A DNA stretch of 64,000 nucleotides from Terriglobales bacterium (GCA_035764005.1 DASTZZ010000055.1:62001-126000); one strand, 5' to 3'; counted from the stretch's first letter, positions 42,410-52,881 are shown. Made by a program: numbers and translations. The notes: generated by a model not told the origin, from the sequence alone.

Positions 42410-45382
42410 GTGTCTACCATTGGCCTCTCAGGTTGGCCGTATCGCTGCGCCGCTCTCTTCGACGTGGTGCTCTGTGCCACCTTTCTCTTTCCCCAATCTG
42501 GGCCGACCGCGACTCCAGCTCAACAGCCCAAGACCTCACCGCAGGTTCAGGAGATTCTGCCTTCGTATGAAGGACAACAGGTCTCGTCAGTAGAACTCGC
42601 CGGCCATCCCGAAATCGACATGGGACCATTCCTTCCGCTGCTCGTGCAAAAACAGGACGAGCCCTTCTCGAAGGAAAAAGTCGATGCCACGGTCGCTGCG
42701 ATCAAGAGCACGCATCGCTTTGACAATGTTCAGGTGCAGGTGCGGCCAGAGCCGGAAGGCATTCGCGTGCTGTTCATCCTCGAGCCGGCCGTGTACTTCG
42801 GAATCTATGAATTCCCAGGAGCACAACGAGTGTTTCCCTATGCGCGTTTGCTGCAGATTTCCGACTATCCGCCGCGCGGTCCGTACACTCCCGTCGACGT
42901 CGTCAATGCACAGCACGCGCTCCAACGTTTCCTGCAGAGGGAGGGCTACTTCCGCGCGCAGATCAAGCCGCGGATTCAGACTGATAAAACACATGGTCTC
43001 GCGAACGTCTATTTCGATACCACACTGGGGAAGAAAGCGAAGTTCGGTTCGGTCACTCTAAAAGGAGCGACTCCGGAAGACGACGCCAAACTCAAAGGTG
43101 CAATCCATTCCCTGTGGTCGCGGCTGTGGAACCGAGCGATTCGTCCCGGAAAAACCTACTCGCTCAAAACGTTGCAGAACGCCACCAATTACATGCAGAC
43201 GAAGTTGATGAAAGACGATCATCTCGATGCGAAGGTGAAGCTCATCTCTGCTAACTACAATCCTGAAACTAACCGCGCGGATTTGACTTTCAATGTACAG
43301 GCTGGGCCGTTCTATCACGTGAAGGTCCAGGGTGCACACATCTGGAGCTGGACCAAAAAGAACCTGCTGCCTGTGTATCAGGAAGTAGGAATCGATCCCG
43401 AGATCATCCAGGAAGGACGCACGAATCTCGTCTCGTACTTCCAGTCGAAGGGTTACTTTGACGCGAAGGTCAACGTCAACACGCAGCAGCAGGCGAACGG
43501 TGAGACGATTGTTTACGCCATCCAAAAGGGACCGCGGCACAAGGTTGCCGATGTAGACATCGCCGGCAACACCACGATTGATGAAGATCAACTCGTACCA
43601 CATTTAGCCGTAAAGAAAGCTCACTTCCTGTCGCACGGCAAATATAGCGAGAACCTGGTCCATACCAGCGTCAAGAATCTGGAGCGCCTCTATCAGGCGG
43701 ATGGCTTTAGCGACGTGAAGGTCACGCCGGAAGTGCATAACCAAAATGGGAATATTGACGTCACCTTCCGCGTCGTCGAAGGTGAGCGCGACATCGTCGA
43801 AGCCATGCACATTCAAGGCAACGACAGCCAGCCGGTCTCGAATCTCGCGCCGAAGGGACTGAACCTCGGTCCGGGCAAACCATATTCGCAAAAGCTGGTG
43901 CAGGAAGACCGCAACACGATGATGGCCTCGTATCTGAAGCTCGGATACCTGAATGCCACCTTTCGGCAAACCGCTAAGCCGGTCGATAAAGACAAGCATC
44001 ACCTCGAAGTCACCTACCTGATCGAAGAAGGTCCGCAAGTCCGCACGGCAACGATCGTGACACTCGGACGCGGCGAGACGCGGCAGTCGCTCATCAGTCG
44101 TGTAGCTCCGCTCTCCAAGGGCGCTCCGCTGCGCGAGGACCAGATGCTCGCTAACGAAAGCCAACTTTATAACCTCGGCGTGTTTGATTGGGCCGAAATC
44201 GACCCTCGTCGGCGCATCACTACGCAGACACAGGAAGACGTGCTGGTGAAAGTGCACGAAGCCAAGAAGAACGATCTGACATACGGTTTCGGCTTTGACG
44301 TGATCAATCGTGGCGGCAGCATTCCCAGCGGTACAGTTGCGGTTCCTGGTCTTCCCGCAGTGGGACTGAGCAAGAACTTCAAAACCAGCCAGAAGACGTA
44401 CTATGGACCACGCGCTCTGGTTGAGTACACCCGCAAAGATCTCTGGGGACGCGCTGAGACACTGAGCTTCACCGCTCTGGGAGCGCGCCTCGATCAACGC
44501 GGGCAAATTACGTTCACCGATCCCTACTTCAAGGGTACAAATTGGTCGGCGAGCGCAAACATCGGCGGCGAGCACGACGCGCAGAATCCCATCTTCACAT
44601 CCGTGATCGGAAACTTCGGATTGCAACTACAGCGCGCGCTCAACGAAGACAAAACCATGAACATGTTCCTGCGCTACAACTACTCGCAGACCGGCATCAC
44701 CGATCTGGTCATTCCCGGATTGGTACCGCCGGAGGACATGCACGTTCGCCTTTCCACCCTGTCCGCAACTTTCGTCCGCGATACGCGCGATTTTCAGCTC
44801 GATGCCCACAAAGGCATCTACGAGACGTTTGAAGCCGATTTCAATCCTTCAGCACTAGGTTCGAACTTTAATTTCGGACGCTTCCTTGCCCAGACTGCCT
44901 ACTACAAGAAGATTCCGGATAACATCGTCTGGGCAAACAGTGTCCGCGTCGGGTTCGCAACTGCATTCAGCGGCCACGTACCACTAAGCCAATCGTTCTT
45001 CAGTGGCGGCGCGAATACGCTGCGTGGATTCCCCCTGAACGGCGCCGGGCCGCAGCGCTACATTCCGGTTTGCTCGGTCGGCGAAACCAGCGGCTGCCCG
45101 CAAATTGCGGTTCCAAACGGCGGCAATCAACTTTTTCTAGTCAATTCGGAATTTCGCATTCCGGTTCCGCTCAAGCAGGGACTCGGCGTGGTTCCCTTCT
45201 ATGACGGCGGAAACGTCTTTCGCACGATCGGATTCCATGGCCAATACACGAACACAGTTGGCCTGGGCTTCCGCTATGCAACCCCAGTGGGTCCGGTGCG
45301 TATCGACTTTGGCTACAACTTGAATGCTCCTCAAGGACTCAAACCATTCCAGTACTTCATCACGATCGGACAGGCGTTCTGA
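42410..45382 (+). CDS. BamA/TamA-type outer-membrane assembly protein
   Basis: A 990-residue Omp85 protein. The N-terminal two-thirds holds about six POTRA-like repeats (for example VSSVELAGHPEIDMGPFLPL, KHKVADVDIAGNTTIDEDQL-type segments, RDIVEAMHIQGNDSQPVSNL). The C-terminal barrel carries FFSGGANTLRGFPLNGAG, the conserved L6 R-G-F motif, and ends in ITIGQAF with a terminal Phe. It is clearly longer than TamA (about 570) and BamA (about 800). A TamB gene follows after 67 bases, so it probably works in that pathway. The GTG start is uncertain. Confidence 0.9.
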   Translation: MSTIGLSGWPYRCAALFDVVLCATFLFPQSGPTATPAQQPKTSPQVQEILPSYEGQQVSSVELAGHPEIDMGPFLPLLVQKQDEPFSKEKVDATVAAIKSTHRFDNVQVQVRPEPEGIRVLFILEPAVYFGIYEFPGAQRVFPYARLLQISDYPPRGPYTPVDVVNAQHALQRFLQREGYFRAQIKPRIQTDKTHGLANVYFDTTLGKKAKFGSVTLKGATPEDDAKLKGAIHSLWSRLWNRAIRPGKTYSLKTLQNATNYMQTKLMKDDHLDAKVKLISANYNPETNRADLTFNVQAGPFYHVKVQGAHIWSWTKKNLLPVYQEVGIDPEIIQEGRTNLVSYFQSKGYFDAKVNVNTQQQANGETIVYAIQKGPRHKVADVDIAGNTTIDEDQLVPHLAVKKAHFLSHGKYSENLVHTSVKNLERLYQADGFSDVKVTPEVHNQNGNIDVTFRVVEGERDIVEAMHIQGNDSQPVSNLAPKGLNLGPGKPYSQKLVQEDRNTMMASYLKLGYLNATFRQTAKPVDKDKHHLEVTYLIEEGPQVRTATIVTLGRGETRQSLISRVAPLSKGAPLREDQMLANESQLYNLGVFDWAEIDPRRRITTQTQEDVLVKVHEAKKNDLTYGFGFDVINRGGSIPSGTVAVPGLPAVGLSKNFKTSQKTYYGPRALVEYTRKDLWGRAETLSFTALGARLDQRGQITFTDPYFKGTNWSASANIGGEHDAQNPIFTSVIGNFGLQLQRALNEDKTMNMFLRYNYSQTGITDLVIPGLVPPEDMHVRLSTLSATFVRDTRDFQLDAHKGIYETFEADFNPSALGSNFNFGRFLAQTAYYKKIPDNIVWANSVRVGFATAFSGHVPLSQSFFSGGANTLRGFPLNGAGPQRYIPVCSVGETSGCPQIAVPNGGNQLFLVNSEFRIPVPLKQGLGVVPFYDGGNVFRTIGFHGQYTNTVGLGFRYATPVGPVRIDFGYNLNAPQGLKPFQYFITIGQAF

Positions 45383-45449
45383 GGAGCTTTGCGGTGGCGT
45401 GCCGCGACACGCACGAGCACGTCTTCGAAAGTATTTAGGAGCTTAGGCT

Positions 45450-48400
45450 GTGAGCGCAGCACCGAATTTACCTCCGTATTACAACGAACCTCCTGAGGAG
45501 CCACGCCAGTTCGAAGAGCCAGCTCCACGTCGGCACGGACGATGGAAGAAAATCGTGGGCTGGGTAATTGGCATCATCCTTCTTCTGATCATTGCTGCGG
45601 GTGTCACGATTTATGTCCTGCTGCACAATGAATCATTCCATCAGTACGTACTGAAGAAAGCCGAGGCGCAAGCGGCTGCTGCGTTGGGATCACAGGTCCA
45701 TGCGAAGGATTTCGCTCTGCACTTCCACGGGATTTCGCCCAGCCTGGATCTTTACAACGTCGTAGTAGACGGAGCGAATCCATATCCGACGCCGCCGCTG
45801 CTCACCGTCGATCACATTCATCTCGGTGTCCGCGTCGTCTCTATTCTCAGCAAGACCTGGTACATGGACGATGTGACGATCAACCATCCGGTGGTCCGCG
45901 TCTTCATCGACGCGCACGGCACAGACAATCTGCCGCAGACCAAGAGCAACAGCCAGAAGAAGAGCAACACCAACATCTTCGATCTCGGAGTGCGTCATGC
46001 GCTCTTAGATAACGGCGAGATCTACTACAACAATCGTAAGAGCGTGATGAACGCCGACTTGCACGATCTCACGTTCCAATCTGGATTCGATCCGTCGCAG
46101 AAGCGCTACTCAGGAAACATCAGCTACAAAGACGGACACCTTAAGCTCGAAAACTTCAATCCGATTCCACACGATCTAAGCGCGAAATTCGACCTCACGC
46201 CGCAAGCGTTCAAACTCACAGACGCCACTCTCACCAGCGGTGATTCGCATTTCATCCTCAATGCGACGCTCACCGACTTTGCCCATCCGCACGTGAATGC
46301 GACCTATCAGGCCGTCCTCGACTCCGGCCAATTCCGCCGGACGTTGAAGAACGCGTCCCTTCCGATCGGCGTTCTGAGCGCAAATGGATCGCTGGAATAT
46401 CAGGCAAAACCTGATACGCCGATGCTCGCCGTGATCGTGGTTGATGGAGGCCTGAACAGCCGCGAACTCCAGATCGTTACGCCGACCATGCGCACCAACA
46501 TCCGCGACCTCGGCGCGCGGTATACGCTGCGCAACGGCAACCTCGAAGTAAAAGACATGCGCGCCGGCCTGCTCGGCGGAGAACTCACGGGCAATCTGGT
46601 CATGCGCGATCTCACCGGCAAGTCGCAGTCGCATCTGGTCGCTGCACTGCACGGAATCTCCGTTGCGGATTTGAAGACGATGATGAACTCTCCATCGCTG
46701 CGCCAGGTAAAGATGAATGGCAAAGTCGACGCTAACGCCGACGCGACCTGGGGACGCACCTTCAACGAGATGAAGGCCAAAGCCGACGCCACCGTGAACG
46801 CGAGCCTTGCGCCCGCAAAGGGAAACGGCGCGGCGGTTCCATTGAATGGCGCCATTCACGGCGCGTATTCAAATGCAACCAAGATCCTCGCACTCTCGAA
46901 CAGCTTCATCCGCCTTCCGCAAACATCGGTGAACCTGAACGGAACGGTGAGCAACCGATCGGCGCTGCAAATCCATTTGCAATCGAATGATCTGCATGAA
47001 CTGGAGAATATCGCCGACGAATTTCGTGCGCCAGGTTCGCAGGCCTTCGGCCTATATGGCACGGCCAACTTCAATGGTACGGTCAGCGGCTCGACGGCAG
47101 CACCGCATATTGCCGGCCAATTCAACGCCAACAACCTTCGCGTGCACGGCACGCAATGGAAGCTGCTGCGCACCAGGATCAATGCCAGCCCCTCCGGCGC
47201 GAGTCTTACCAACGGCGAGCTTGATTCTGCCGATCGCGGCCGCATTACTTTCAACCTAAGCACCGGGCTGCGCAAATGGGCTTTCACGAATACCAGTCCC
47301 ATTCAGGTGGGACTCAACGCCAACAATCTGAATGTCGGCGAGCTGGCCAAAGCCGGAGGCGTGACTACGCCGATCAAAGGAACACTGGCAGCAAATGTAA
47401 ATGTGCATGGCACGGAGCTGAACCCGATTGGACAAGGCGCAGTCAGCTTGACCAACGCTCAAATTTCCGGCGAGCCGATCAACGCATTGAACCTGAACTT
47501 CAACGGCACAGGCGAGGTCGTGAATGCCAAGTTGAGTGCTCGCATTCCCGCCGGTTCTGCGAACGGCAACCTTGTCTATTATCCGAAGTCACAGAACTAT
47601 GACTTCCAACTCCAGGCGCCCGGAATTCAGCTCGCCCAATTGCAGACAGTGAAGCAGCGCGGCATGAATCTGACAGGCGTGTTGAGCCTGATCGCCAGCG
47701 GACGCGGTACGGTTCAGAATCCACAGCTTACAGCTTCTCTGCATATTCCCAAGTTGGTCATCGATAAACAGGCGATCAACGGCATCGCGCTGAACGCGAA
47801 CGTCGCCAATCACGTTGGCGCCTTCGATCTGAGCTCGCAGGTTCTCAACACGTCCATTCGCGGACGCGGCACGGTTAACCTCACCGGCGACTACTACGCG
47901 AATGCCACGCTCGATACCCAAGCCATTCCCTTGGGCGCTATCGTCGCGGCCTACGCGCCGGCGCAGGCAGGCAAAATCAACGGCCAAACCGAACTCCACG
48001 CAACACTGAAGGGACCTCTGAAGGACAAAGCTCGCGTCGAGGCTCATGCGACCATTCCCATTCTGAACGTGAACTACGCCAATACAGTGCAGATCGGTGC
48101 GGCGAGTCCCATCCATGTTGATTATGTCAATGGCGTGCTTGCCCTTCAGCGCGTTCAGCTACGCGGGACAGATACCAACCTGCAGTTCCAGGCGACGGTG
48201 CCGGTCATCGAACGCAATGCTCCCGTGTCGCTGCTCGCACTGGGCACCATCGATTTGAAGCTGATTCAGCTGTTTGACCCTGATCTCGTCACCTCCGGGC
48301 AGCTTCGCCTGAACGTCAATTCCTATGGCCAGCGCGCCAATCCCAATGTTCAAGGGCAGATCGAAGTGATCAATGCCGGATTCGCCAGCGGAGATCTGCC

Positions 48401-49484
48401 ACTAGGGTTGGAGAATGGAAACGGCGTATTGACGTTGACGAAAGATCGCCTGAACATAACCAGCTTCAAAGGTGAAGTCGGCGGTGGCCAGGTCACCGCG
48501 AGTGGTGGAGTTGTCTACCGGCCATCGCTCGCTTTTAATCTAGCGCTGGGCGGGCGCGGAATTCGCCTGCTGTATCCCCAGGGAGTTCGTACCAGACTGG
48601 GAATGAACCTCGCGCTTACCGGGAACCTCGACTCCGCGCTGCTTAACGGAGACGTGCGCATCAACCAGCTTTCGTTTGCGCCCGATTTCGATCTGATGAC
48701 CTTCATCGGTCAATTCTCCGGAGATACAGTTCCGGCTCCCTCGCAAGGGTTCGCCGACAAGTTGAAGCTCAACCTTGCCGTGAACGCCACGAACGGCATC
48801 AGTCTCGTCAGTCGGACGCTCAGCCTCGATGGAACCGCGAACCTGGAAGTAAATGGCACCGCTGCGAATCCGGTGATTCTTGGGCGGGTGGTGCTCTCAG
48901 GCGGCGATCTCATTTTTCAAGGGAATCGTTACCTGCTCCAGAATGGGACAATTGATTTCGTGAATCCCTACGAGACGCAGCCGGTCGTCAACGTCGCCGT
49001 AAACACGACAATCCAGGAATACAACATCATGATGCACTTCGATGGCCCTGTGGACCGCTTGCACACGAATTACACTTCTGTGCCCTCGCTGCCGCCATCG
49101 GACATCATCAACCTGATCGCTTTTGGCAAAACCACAGAAGCTTCGGCGGCCAATCCAACTCCGCCCGGAAGCATGGGCGCCGAGTCGCTGGTCGCGTCTC
49201 AAGTCGCAAGCCAGGTGACCAGCCGGCTGCAAAAAATCGCCGGCATTTCGCAACTTTCCATTGATCCCGAATTGGGAGGCAATCAGCAGAACCCCGGCGC
49301 ACGGGTGGCCATTCAGCAGCGCGTTACCGGCAATTTGTTTGTCACGTTTGCAACCGATGTCACGCAGACGCAAAACACGACCATCAAGCTCGAATACCAC
49401 ATCAGCCCGAGGGTCTCGTTCAGCGGAACCCGTGATGAGAACGGCGGATTCGGTTTCGATACCAAGTTCCACAAGAGCTGGTGA
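45450..49484 (+). CDS. tamB: Translocation and assembly module protein TamB
   Basis: A 1344-residue inner-membrane-anchored protein: one helix at about residues 35-57 (VGWVIGIILLLIIAAGVTIY), long repetitive beta-sheet periplasmic repeats, and a DUF490-type C-terminus with LVASQVASQVTSRLQKIAGI and ARVAIQQRVTGNLFVTFATD. TamB-like proteins bridge the periplasm and take part in outer-membrane protein insertion and lipid transport. The GTG at 45450 follows TTTAGGAGCTTAGGCT, which contains an AGGAG site. Confidence 0.93.
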   Translation: MSAAPNLPPYYNEPPEEPRQFEEPAPRRHGRWKKIVGWVIGIILLLIIAAGVTIYVLLHNESFHQYVLKKAEAQAAAALGSQVHAKDFALHFHGISPSLDLYNVVVDGANPYPTPPLLTVDHIHLGVRVVSILSKTWYMDDVTINHPVVRVFIDAHGTDNLPQTKSNSQKKSNTNIFDLGVRHALLDNGEIYYNNRKSVMNADLHDLTFQSGFDPSQKRYSGNISYKDGHLKLENFNPIPHDLSAKFDLTPQAFKLTDATLTSGDSHFILNATLTDFAHPHVNATYQAVLDSGQFRRTLKNASLPIGVLSANGSLEYQAKPDTPMLAVIVVDGGLNSRELQIVTPTMRTNIRDLGARYTLRNGNLEVKDMRAGLLGGELTGNLVMRDLTGKSQSHLVAALHGISVADLKTMMNSPSLRQVKMNGKVDANADATWGRTFNEMKAKADATVNASLAPAKGNGAAVPLNGAIHGAYSNATKILALSNSFIRLPQTSVNLNGTVSNRSALQIHLQSNDLHELENIADEFRAPGSQAFGLYGTANFNGTVSGSTAAPHIAGQFNANNLRVHGTQWKLLRTRINASPSGASLTNGELDSADRGRITFNLSTGLRKWAFTNTSPIQVGLNANNLNVGELAKAGGVTTPIKGTLAANVNVHGTELNPIGQGAVSLTNAQISGEPINALNLNFNGTGEVVNAKLSARIPAGSANGNLVYYPKSQNYDFQLQAPGIQLAQLQTVKQRGMNLTGVLSLIASGRGTVQNPQLTASLHIPKLVIDKQAINGIALNANVANHVGAFDLSSQVLNTSIRGRGTVNLTGDYYANATLDTQAIPLGAIVAAYAPAQAGKINGQTELHATLKGPLKDKARVEAHATIPILNVNYANTVQIGAASPIHVDYVNGVLALQRVQLRGTDTNLQFQATVPVIERNAPVSLLALGTIDLKLIQLFDPDLVTSGQLRLNVNSYGQRANPNVQGQIEVINAGFASGDLPLGLENGNGVLTLTKDRLNITSFKGEVGGGQVTASGGVVYRPSLAFNLALGGRGIRLLYPQGVRTRLGMNLALTGNLDSALLNGDVRINQLSFAPDFDLMTFIGQFSGDTVPAPSQGFADKLKLNLAVNATNGISLVSRTLSLDGTANLEVNGTAANPVILGRVVLSGGDLIFQGNRYLLQNGTIDFVNPYETQPVVNVAVNTTIQEYNIMMHFDGPVDRLHTNYTSVPSLPPSDIINLIAFGKTTEASAANPTPPGSMGAESLVASQVASQVTSRLQKIAGISQLSIDPELGGNQQNPGARVAIQQRVTGNLFVTFATDVTQTQNTTIKLEYHISPRVSFSGTRDENGGFGFDTKFHKSW

Positions 49485-49578
49485 GAGCCGTGTGGTACCA
49501 AGCAGGATGTCCCGCGGTTTCACCTCAGCAGAGCGCTTCTGCTAGATTCTTGAGGCGAAATTTTCGCCGGAGAACGAC

Positions 49579-51369
49579 TTGAACAGGGCGCCCCTTCCTG
49601 CAGACTGCATTCTGCGTAAACCATCTCGCGCCAAAACGCTTTGCATTCTGATCGCAGCTTTCACAGCTGCTTGTGGCGGGGGAAGCAGCTCCAGCACCAA
49701 CAATCCTCCTCCACCTCCTTCTCAGAACATCACGGTTTCGATATCTCCGCCCGGAGCCACAGTCGCCCCGGGTGGATCGGTACAATTCACAGCCACAGTG
49801 ACCGGCACAACCAATACCGCCGTCAGTTGGAGCGCAGGAGGAATTGAGGGGGGAAACGGCACGATCGGAACGATCAGTGCCTCCGGTGTGTACACTGCTC
49901 CAAATACCGTGCCAAACCCCTCCGCAGTAAACATTACTGCGGTTTCTGTCGCCGACAGCACTAAATCGGCGAGCGCGACTGCCAATATCCTGGTGCATCA
50001 CATCAATCAGGATTTTCAGAACCCGCCGATTAAGCTCGGGACGAGCGGCGGCAACGCGACCGACAAAACCACGACCACGGACAAGAGCACCGGAAAAACA
50101 GAAGTCTTCTGCTGCTCCGGAACGCTCGGCTCATTGGTTTCGCGAGGCGGAGATTTCTTTCTTTTGAGTAACAATCACGTTCTCGACAAATCAGATCAGG
50201 GCTCTCCTGGTGATCCGATCTCCCAGCCAGGGCTGGCAGATACCAATTGCGGGCAGAAGCAGAACACGATCGTCGGCAATCTGACCCAGGCAGCGCCTCT
50301 TAAGACCAGCAACATCGATGCAGCGATTGGGCAAGTGGTTACGAACGAGGTGGATCAATCCGGAGCGATTCTCGACCTGCTGGGAGCAGGCCAACCTGCT
50401 CCCCCGTCCAAGACAATCGCCACGCCAGCGGTAGGGCAACCGGTCGCAAAGAGTGGCGATGCCACTGGCGTGACTTGCTCGAGCGTTAACGCAGTCTCTT
50501 TGAACGTGCGAGTGGATTATTCGACTCAGTGCCAGGGTGGCTCGACTTTCAACGTCACGTTTACAAACCAGATCGGGATCCAAGGTAGCACCTTCAGCAA
50601 TAGCGGCGATTCCGGATCCCTTGTCATCACCTCTGACAAGGCTCAACCAGTGGGACTCCTCTATGCGGGAAGTAGTACCGGCACAGTTGCAAACCCCATC
50701 AATGACGTTCTCGCAGCTTTCAAGGATTCAGCCGGCAATGCGCCGCAAATTGTTGGTGGATCAGATCACCCGGTGTCCTGCCCTGCTTCGCCGCAAGCTG
50801 AGGTACTCGCGACTGAGAAGGCCCTTTATCAAACTAATGTTCCGAACTCGCAGCTCGCCAGAGCTTCTGCAGCAACGGAACGTCACGCACTTGAACTCAT
50901 GCAGGATCCTGCGGTTGTTGACGTCGGGGTAGGCCAGAGCGAGGACGCCTCGAAGGAGCCAGCCGTAGTGGTCTTTGTAAAAGGTCGGCCGGGCATTCCC
51001 GTTCCGGCACAGCTTGACGGAATACGTACAAAACTTATCTACACGGCTGACTTCAGTGCGCAACAATCCAGAACTGTGCAGAGGCTCAATGCGCTACCCG
51101 AACTCTCAGCCGACGAAGTACTTCGTGCCAAAACAGTGAAAGACCGACACGCCGACAGCATGATGTCTAATCCTGCGATTCTCGGTGTAGGAGTAGGAGC
51201 AAGCCAGGACAGCCCGGGAGAATCAGCCATTGTTGTATTCGTGGAGCAAGGCAAGCACGTCACCGTGCCGGTGGAAATCGACGGAGTGCGCACTCGCATC
51301 ATAGAAACCGATCGCTTCCGCACCTTCAATTGGGGCAAGCGGACGCGGAATTCCTGTTCGAGAAGATAA
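49579..51369 (+). CDS. Lipoprotein with a trypsin-like protease domain and two C-terminal repeats
   Basis: 596 residues. A signal peptide ends in a lipobox-like FTAAC (Cys32), followed by a Pro-rich stretch and an Ig-like (Big) domain. Then comes a serine protease fold with His200 (LLSNNHVLDKSD), Asp247 (SNIDAAIGQ) and Ser345 (SNSGDSGSLVI). The C-terminus holds two copies of one module: PAVVDVGVGQSEDASKEPAV and PAILGVGVGASQDSPGESAI, each followed by IPVPAQLDGIRTKLI-like sequence. The TTG start follows GGAG at seven bases. The protease resembles the Nal1-like bacterial trypsins. Confidence 0.8.
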   Translation: MNRAPLPADCILRKPSRAKTLCILIAAFTAACGGGSSSSTNNPPPPPSQNITVSISPPGATVAPGGSVQFTATVTGTTNTAVSWSAGGIEGGNGTIGTISASGVYTAPNTVPNPSAVNITAVSVADSTKSASATANILVHHINQDFQNPPIKLGTSGGNATDKTTTTDKSTGKTEVFCCSGTLGSLVSRGGDFFLLSNNHVLDKSDQGSPGDPISQPGLADTNCGQKQNTIVGNLTQAAPLKTSNIDAAIGQVVTNEVDQSGAILDLLGAGQPAPPSKTIATPAVGQPVAKSGDATGVTCSSVNAVSLNVRVDYSTQCQGGSTFNVTFTNQIGIQGSTFSNSGDSGSLVITSDKAQPVGLLYAGSSTGTVANPINDVLAAFKDSAGNAPQIVGGSDHPVSCPASPQAEVLATEKALYQTNVPNSQLARASAATERHALELMQDPAVVDVGVGQSEDASKEPAVVVFVKGRPGIPVPAQLDGIRTKLIYTADFSAQQSRTVQRLNALPELSADEVLRAKTVKDRHADSMMSNPAILGVGVGASQDSPGESAIVVFVEQGKHVTVPVEIDGVRTRIIETDRFRTFNWGKRTRNSCSRR

Positions 51370-51384
51370 TCGCCGCAGGTCGTT

Positions 51385-51907
51385 ATGTCACAAGCTGAAA
51401 TTGCCGGTGGGAGAGTCAGCCCCAAGGCCGAGGTCCCTCGAATCGGGTACCGGCTCCGCGATTTTATGCTCAGGAGCACTGCAGGAGCGGAGGTTCGTCT
51501 TTCCGACTATCGCGCTCGTTCGAACCTCATCCTGATTTTTGGGATGATTGCAGCGCAGCATTCCGCTCTGATTCGCGATGTTGCTGCTCAGTATCAACGA
51601 ATTCGCGAGCAACAAGCTGAAGTTCTCTTGATTAGTCCCACCATGGTCGAGGAACCGCAGCGCCCAGTTCAGCTTCCCTTCCCTGTTCTGCTGGACGCCG
51701 CGACAGATCTATGCTGAATACGGTTTTCTTGTAGACGATGATCCCATTTCCGGAATTTTTATCGCGGACAGTTTCGGGGAAATTGCAGCCTCTTACGTGG
51801 CATCTGAGACTGCAAATGCCACGTCGGCTTCGATTCTGAAGTGGCTGGAGTTCATCAACAGCCAGTGCCCGGAATGTGAGCCTCCGGAGTGGCCCTTGGA
51901 AGATTAA
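51385..51907 (+). pseudogene. Redoxin-like gene broken by a +1 frameshift
   Basis: Frame 1 (51385-51717) gives a thioredoxin-fold start: VPRIGYRLRDFMLRSTAGAE, then VRLSDYRARSNLILIFGMIA. It ends early with a TGA. The next frame picks up at about 51706 with IYAEYGFLVDDDPISGIFIA and runs to a TAA at 51907, with a C-terminal CPECEPPEWPLED, a tail seen in AhpC/TSA-like redoxins. One extra base near GACAGATCTATG would explain the break. The peroxidatic-cysteine region (GMIAAQHSAL) also lacks a cysteine. It follows the protease gene closely. Confidence 0.7.
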
Positions 51908-52680
51908 GGTTCCGTCGAGCCGGGCGCCCTCGGCCGGGTGTTGCGCCGTTTGGTGATGGCGTGATTTCGCATTTCGCGATTGGTAGCTGCTTGCGGCGAA
52001 TACTTGTTCAACAGGCCAATCATGTGGGCGGCGCCGTCAGGCATAGCTACCTTCGAATTTACGAGGATGTCGGCGGCTTTGATCTCGCGGCCGTAGAGGT
52101 CCCTGTTCACTTCGGGGTCCTGGTACAGGCGAGCGCCATCGAGCGCGATGTCTGTAAACGTTCCGCGCGAGCGCGCGTAGGAGTAGATCTCAGAATGCAG
52201 CGCGCTTGTGCGTGGCGAGCCTGTATCCCCGAGAGGTCCGGCAGATACGGAAGTATCTGCACCGAGGGAGAACTGATCGGCCAGCAGCTTCTCAGTTCCG
52301 CGCTGATGGACAAACAAGAGGACTACATCGACGGACTCCGAACCTATGTGGAAGCCCGAGTTCCCGCCTGCGATTTTGAATGAAGAGACGGGTCCCCACG
52401 AGCCTTTCATACTCCGGCGGCAGGTTACAAACCCATATCCGAAACGGCCACCGAAGCCGAACGCGCCTTTCTTCAAAGACGGAACCACGGCGATGCAACG
52501 CGCATGGTCGAGCATGCCTTTGGGGATTCCCTTATCTGACGCGTTGAGCATGTCCTGCAGCACCTGGCCGGAGCGCTCAAAACGATCCATCTCTTTCGAC
52601 GACACGCCGGCAAACGCAGACGCAGTCCAAAGTGCGACCAACGCGACAGCAGCAGCAACGCTGATGGAATGCAGCTTCAT
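51904..52680 (-). CDS. SYLF (Ysc84) domain secreted lipid-binding protein
   Basis: 258 residues with a signal peptide (KLHSISVAAAVALVALWTAS). A SYLF domain follows: LDHARCIAVVPSLKKGAFGF, then GGNSGFHIGSESVDVVLLFV and LGADTSVSAGPLGDTG. The positively charged C-terminus (EMRNHAITKRRNTRPRAPGS) is unlike the paralogue at 10728. The stop overlaps the end of the frameshifted redoxin. Confidence 0.88.
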   Translation of the reverse strand: MKLHSISVAAAVALVALWTASAFAGVSSKEMDRFERSGQVLQDMLNASDKGIPKGMLDHARCIAVVPSLKKGAFGFGGRFGYGFVTCRRSMKGSWGPVSSFKIAGGNSGFHIGSESVDVVLLFVHQRGTEKLLADQFSLGADTSVSAGPLGDTGSPRTSALHSEIYSYARSRGTFTDIALDGARLYQDPEVNRDLYGREIKAADILVNSKVAMPDGAAHMIGLLNKYSPQAATNREMRNHAITKRRNTRPRAPGSTEP

Positions 52681-52881
52681 CGGTAGTTCCCCAGAGGGCG
52701 CAGGTATCGATTAGAAGCAGCTTCCCCTGAAGAGCCCAGGCAGGCAAGGGTACTGAAGGCCAAGACCAACAGAACCAGCGGGGTAGCCGCTGGGTCGGAG
52801 GTGGCGAATAGCCACCTCCGAGCACGGCCATAAAGGTGAGAACACGACCCGCAGTTGCGAGCGATGATACTATCCAGCGGC

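Noticed and set aside
43604-44626. A 340-codon open frame on the minus strand opposite the Omp85 gene.
   Set aside because: It is antisense to well-conserved barrel and POTRA coding sequence and has no recognisable domain; GC-rich coding DNA often leaves such open antisense frames.
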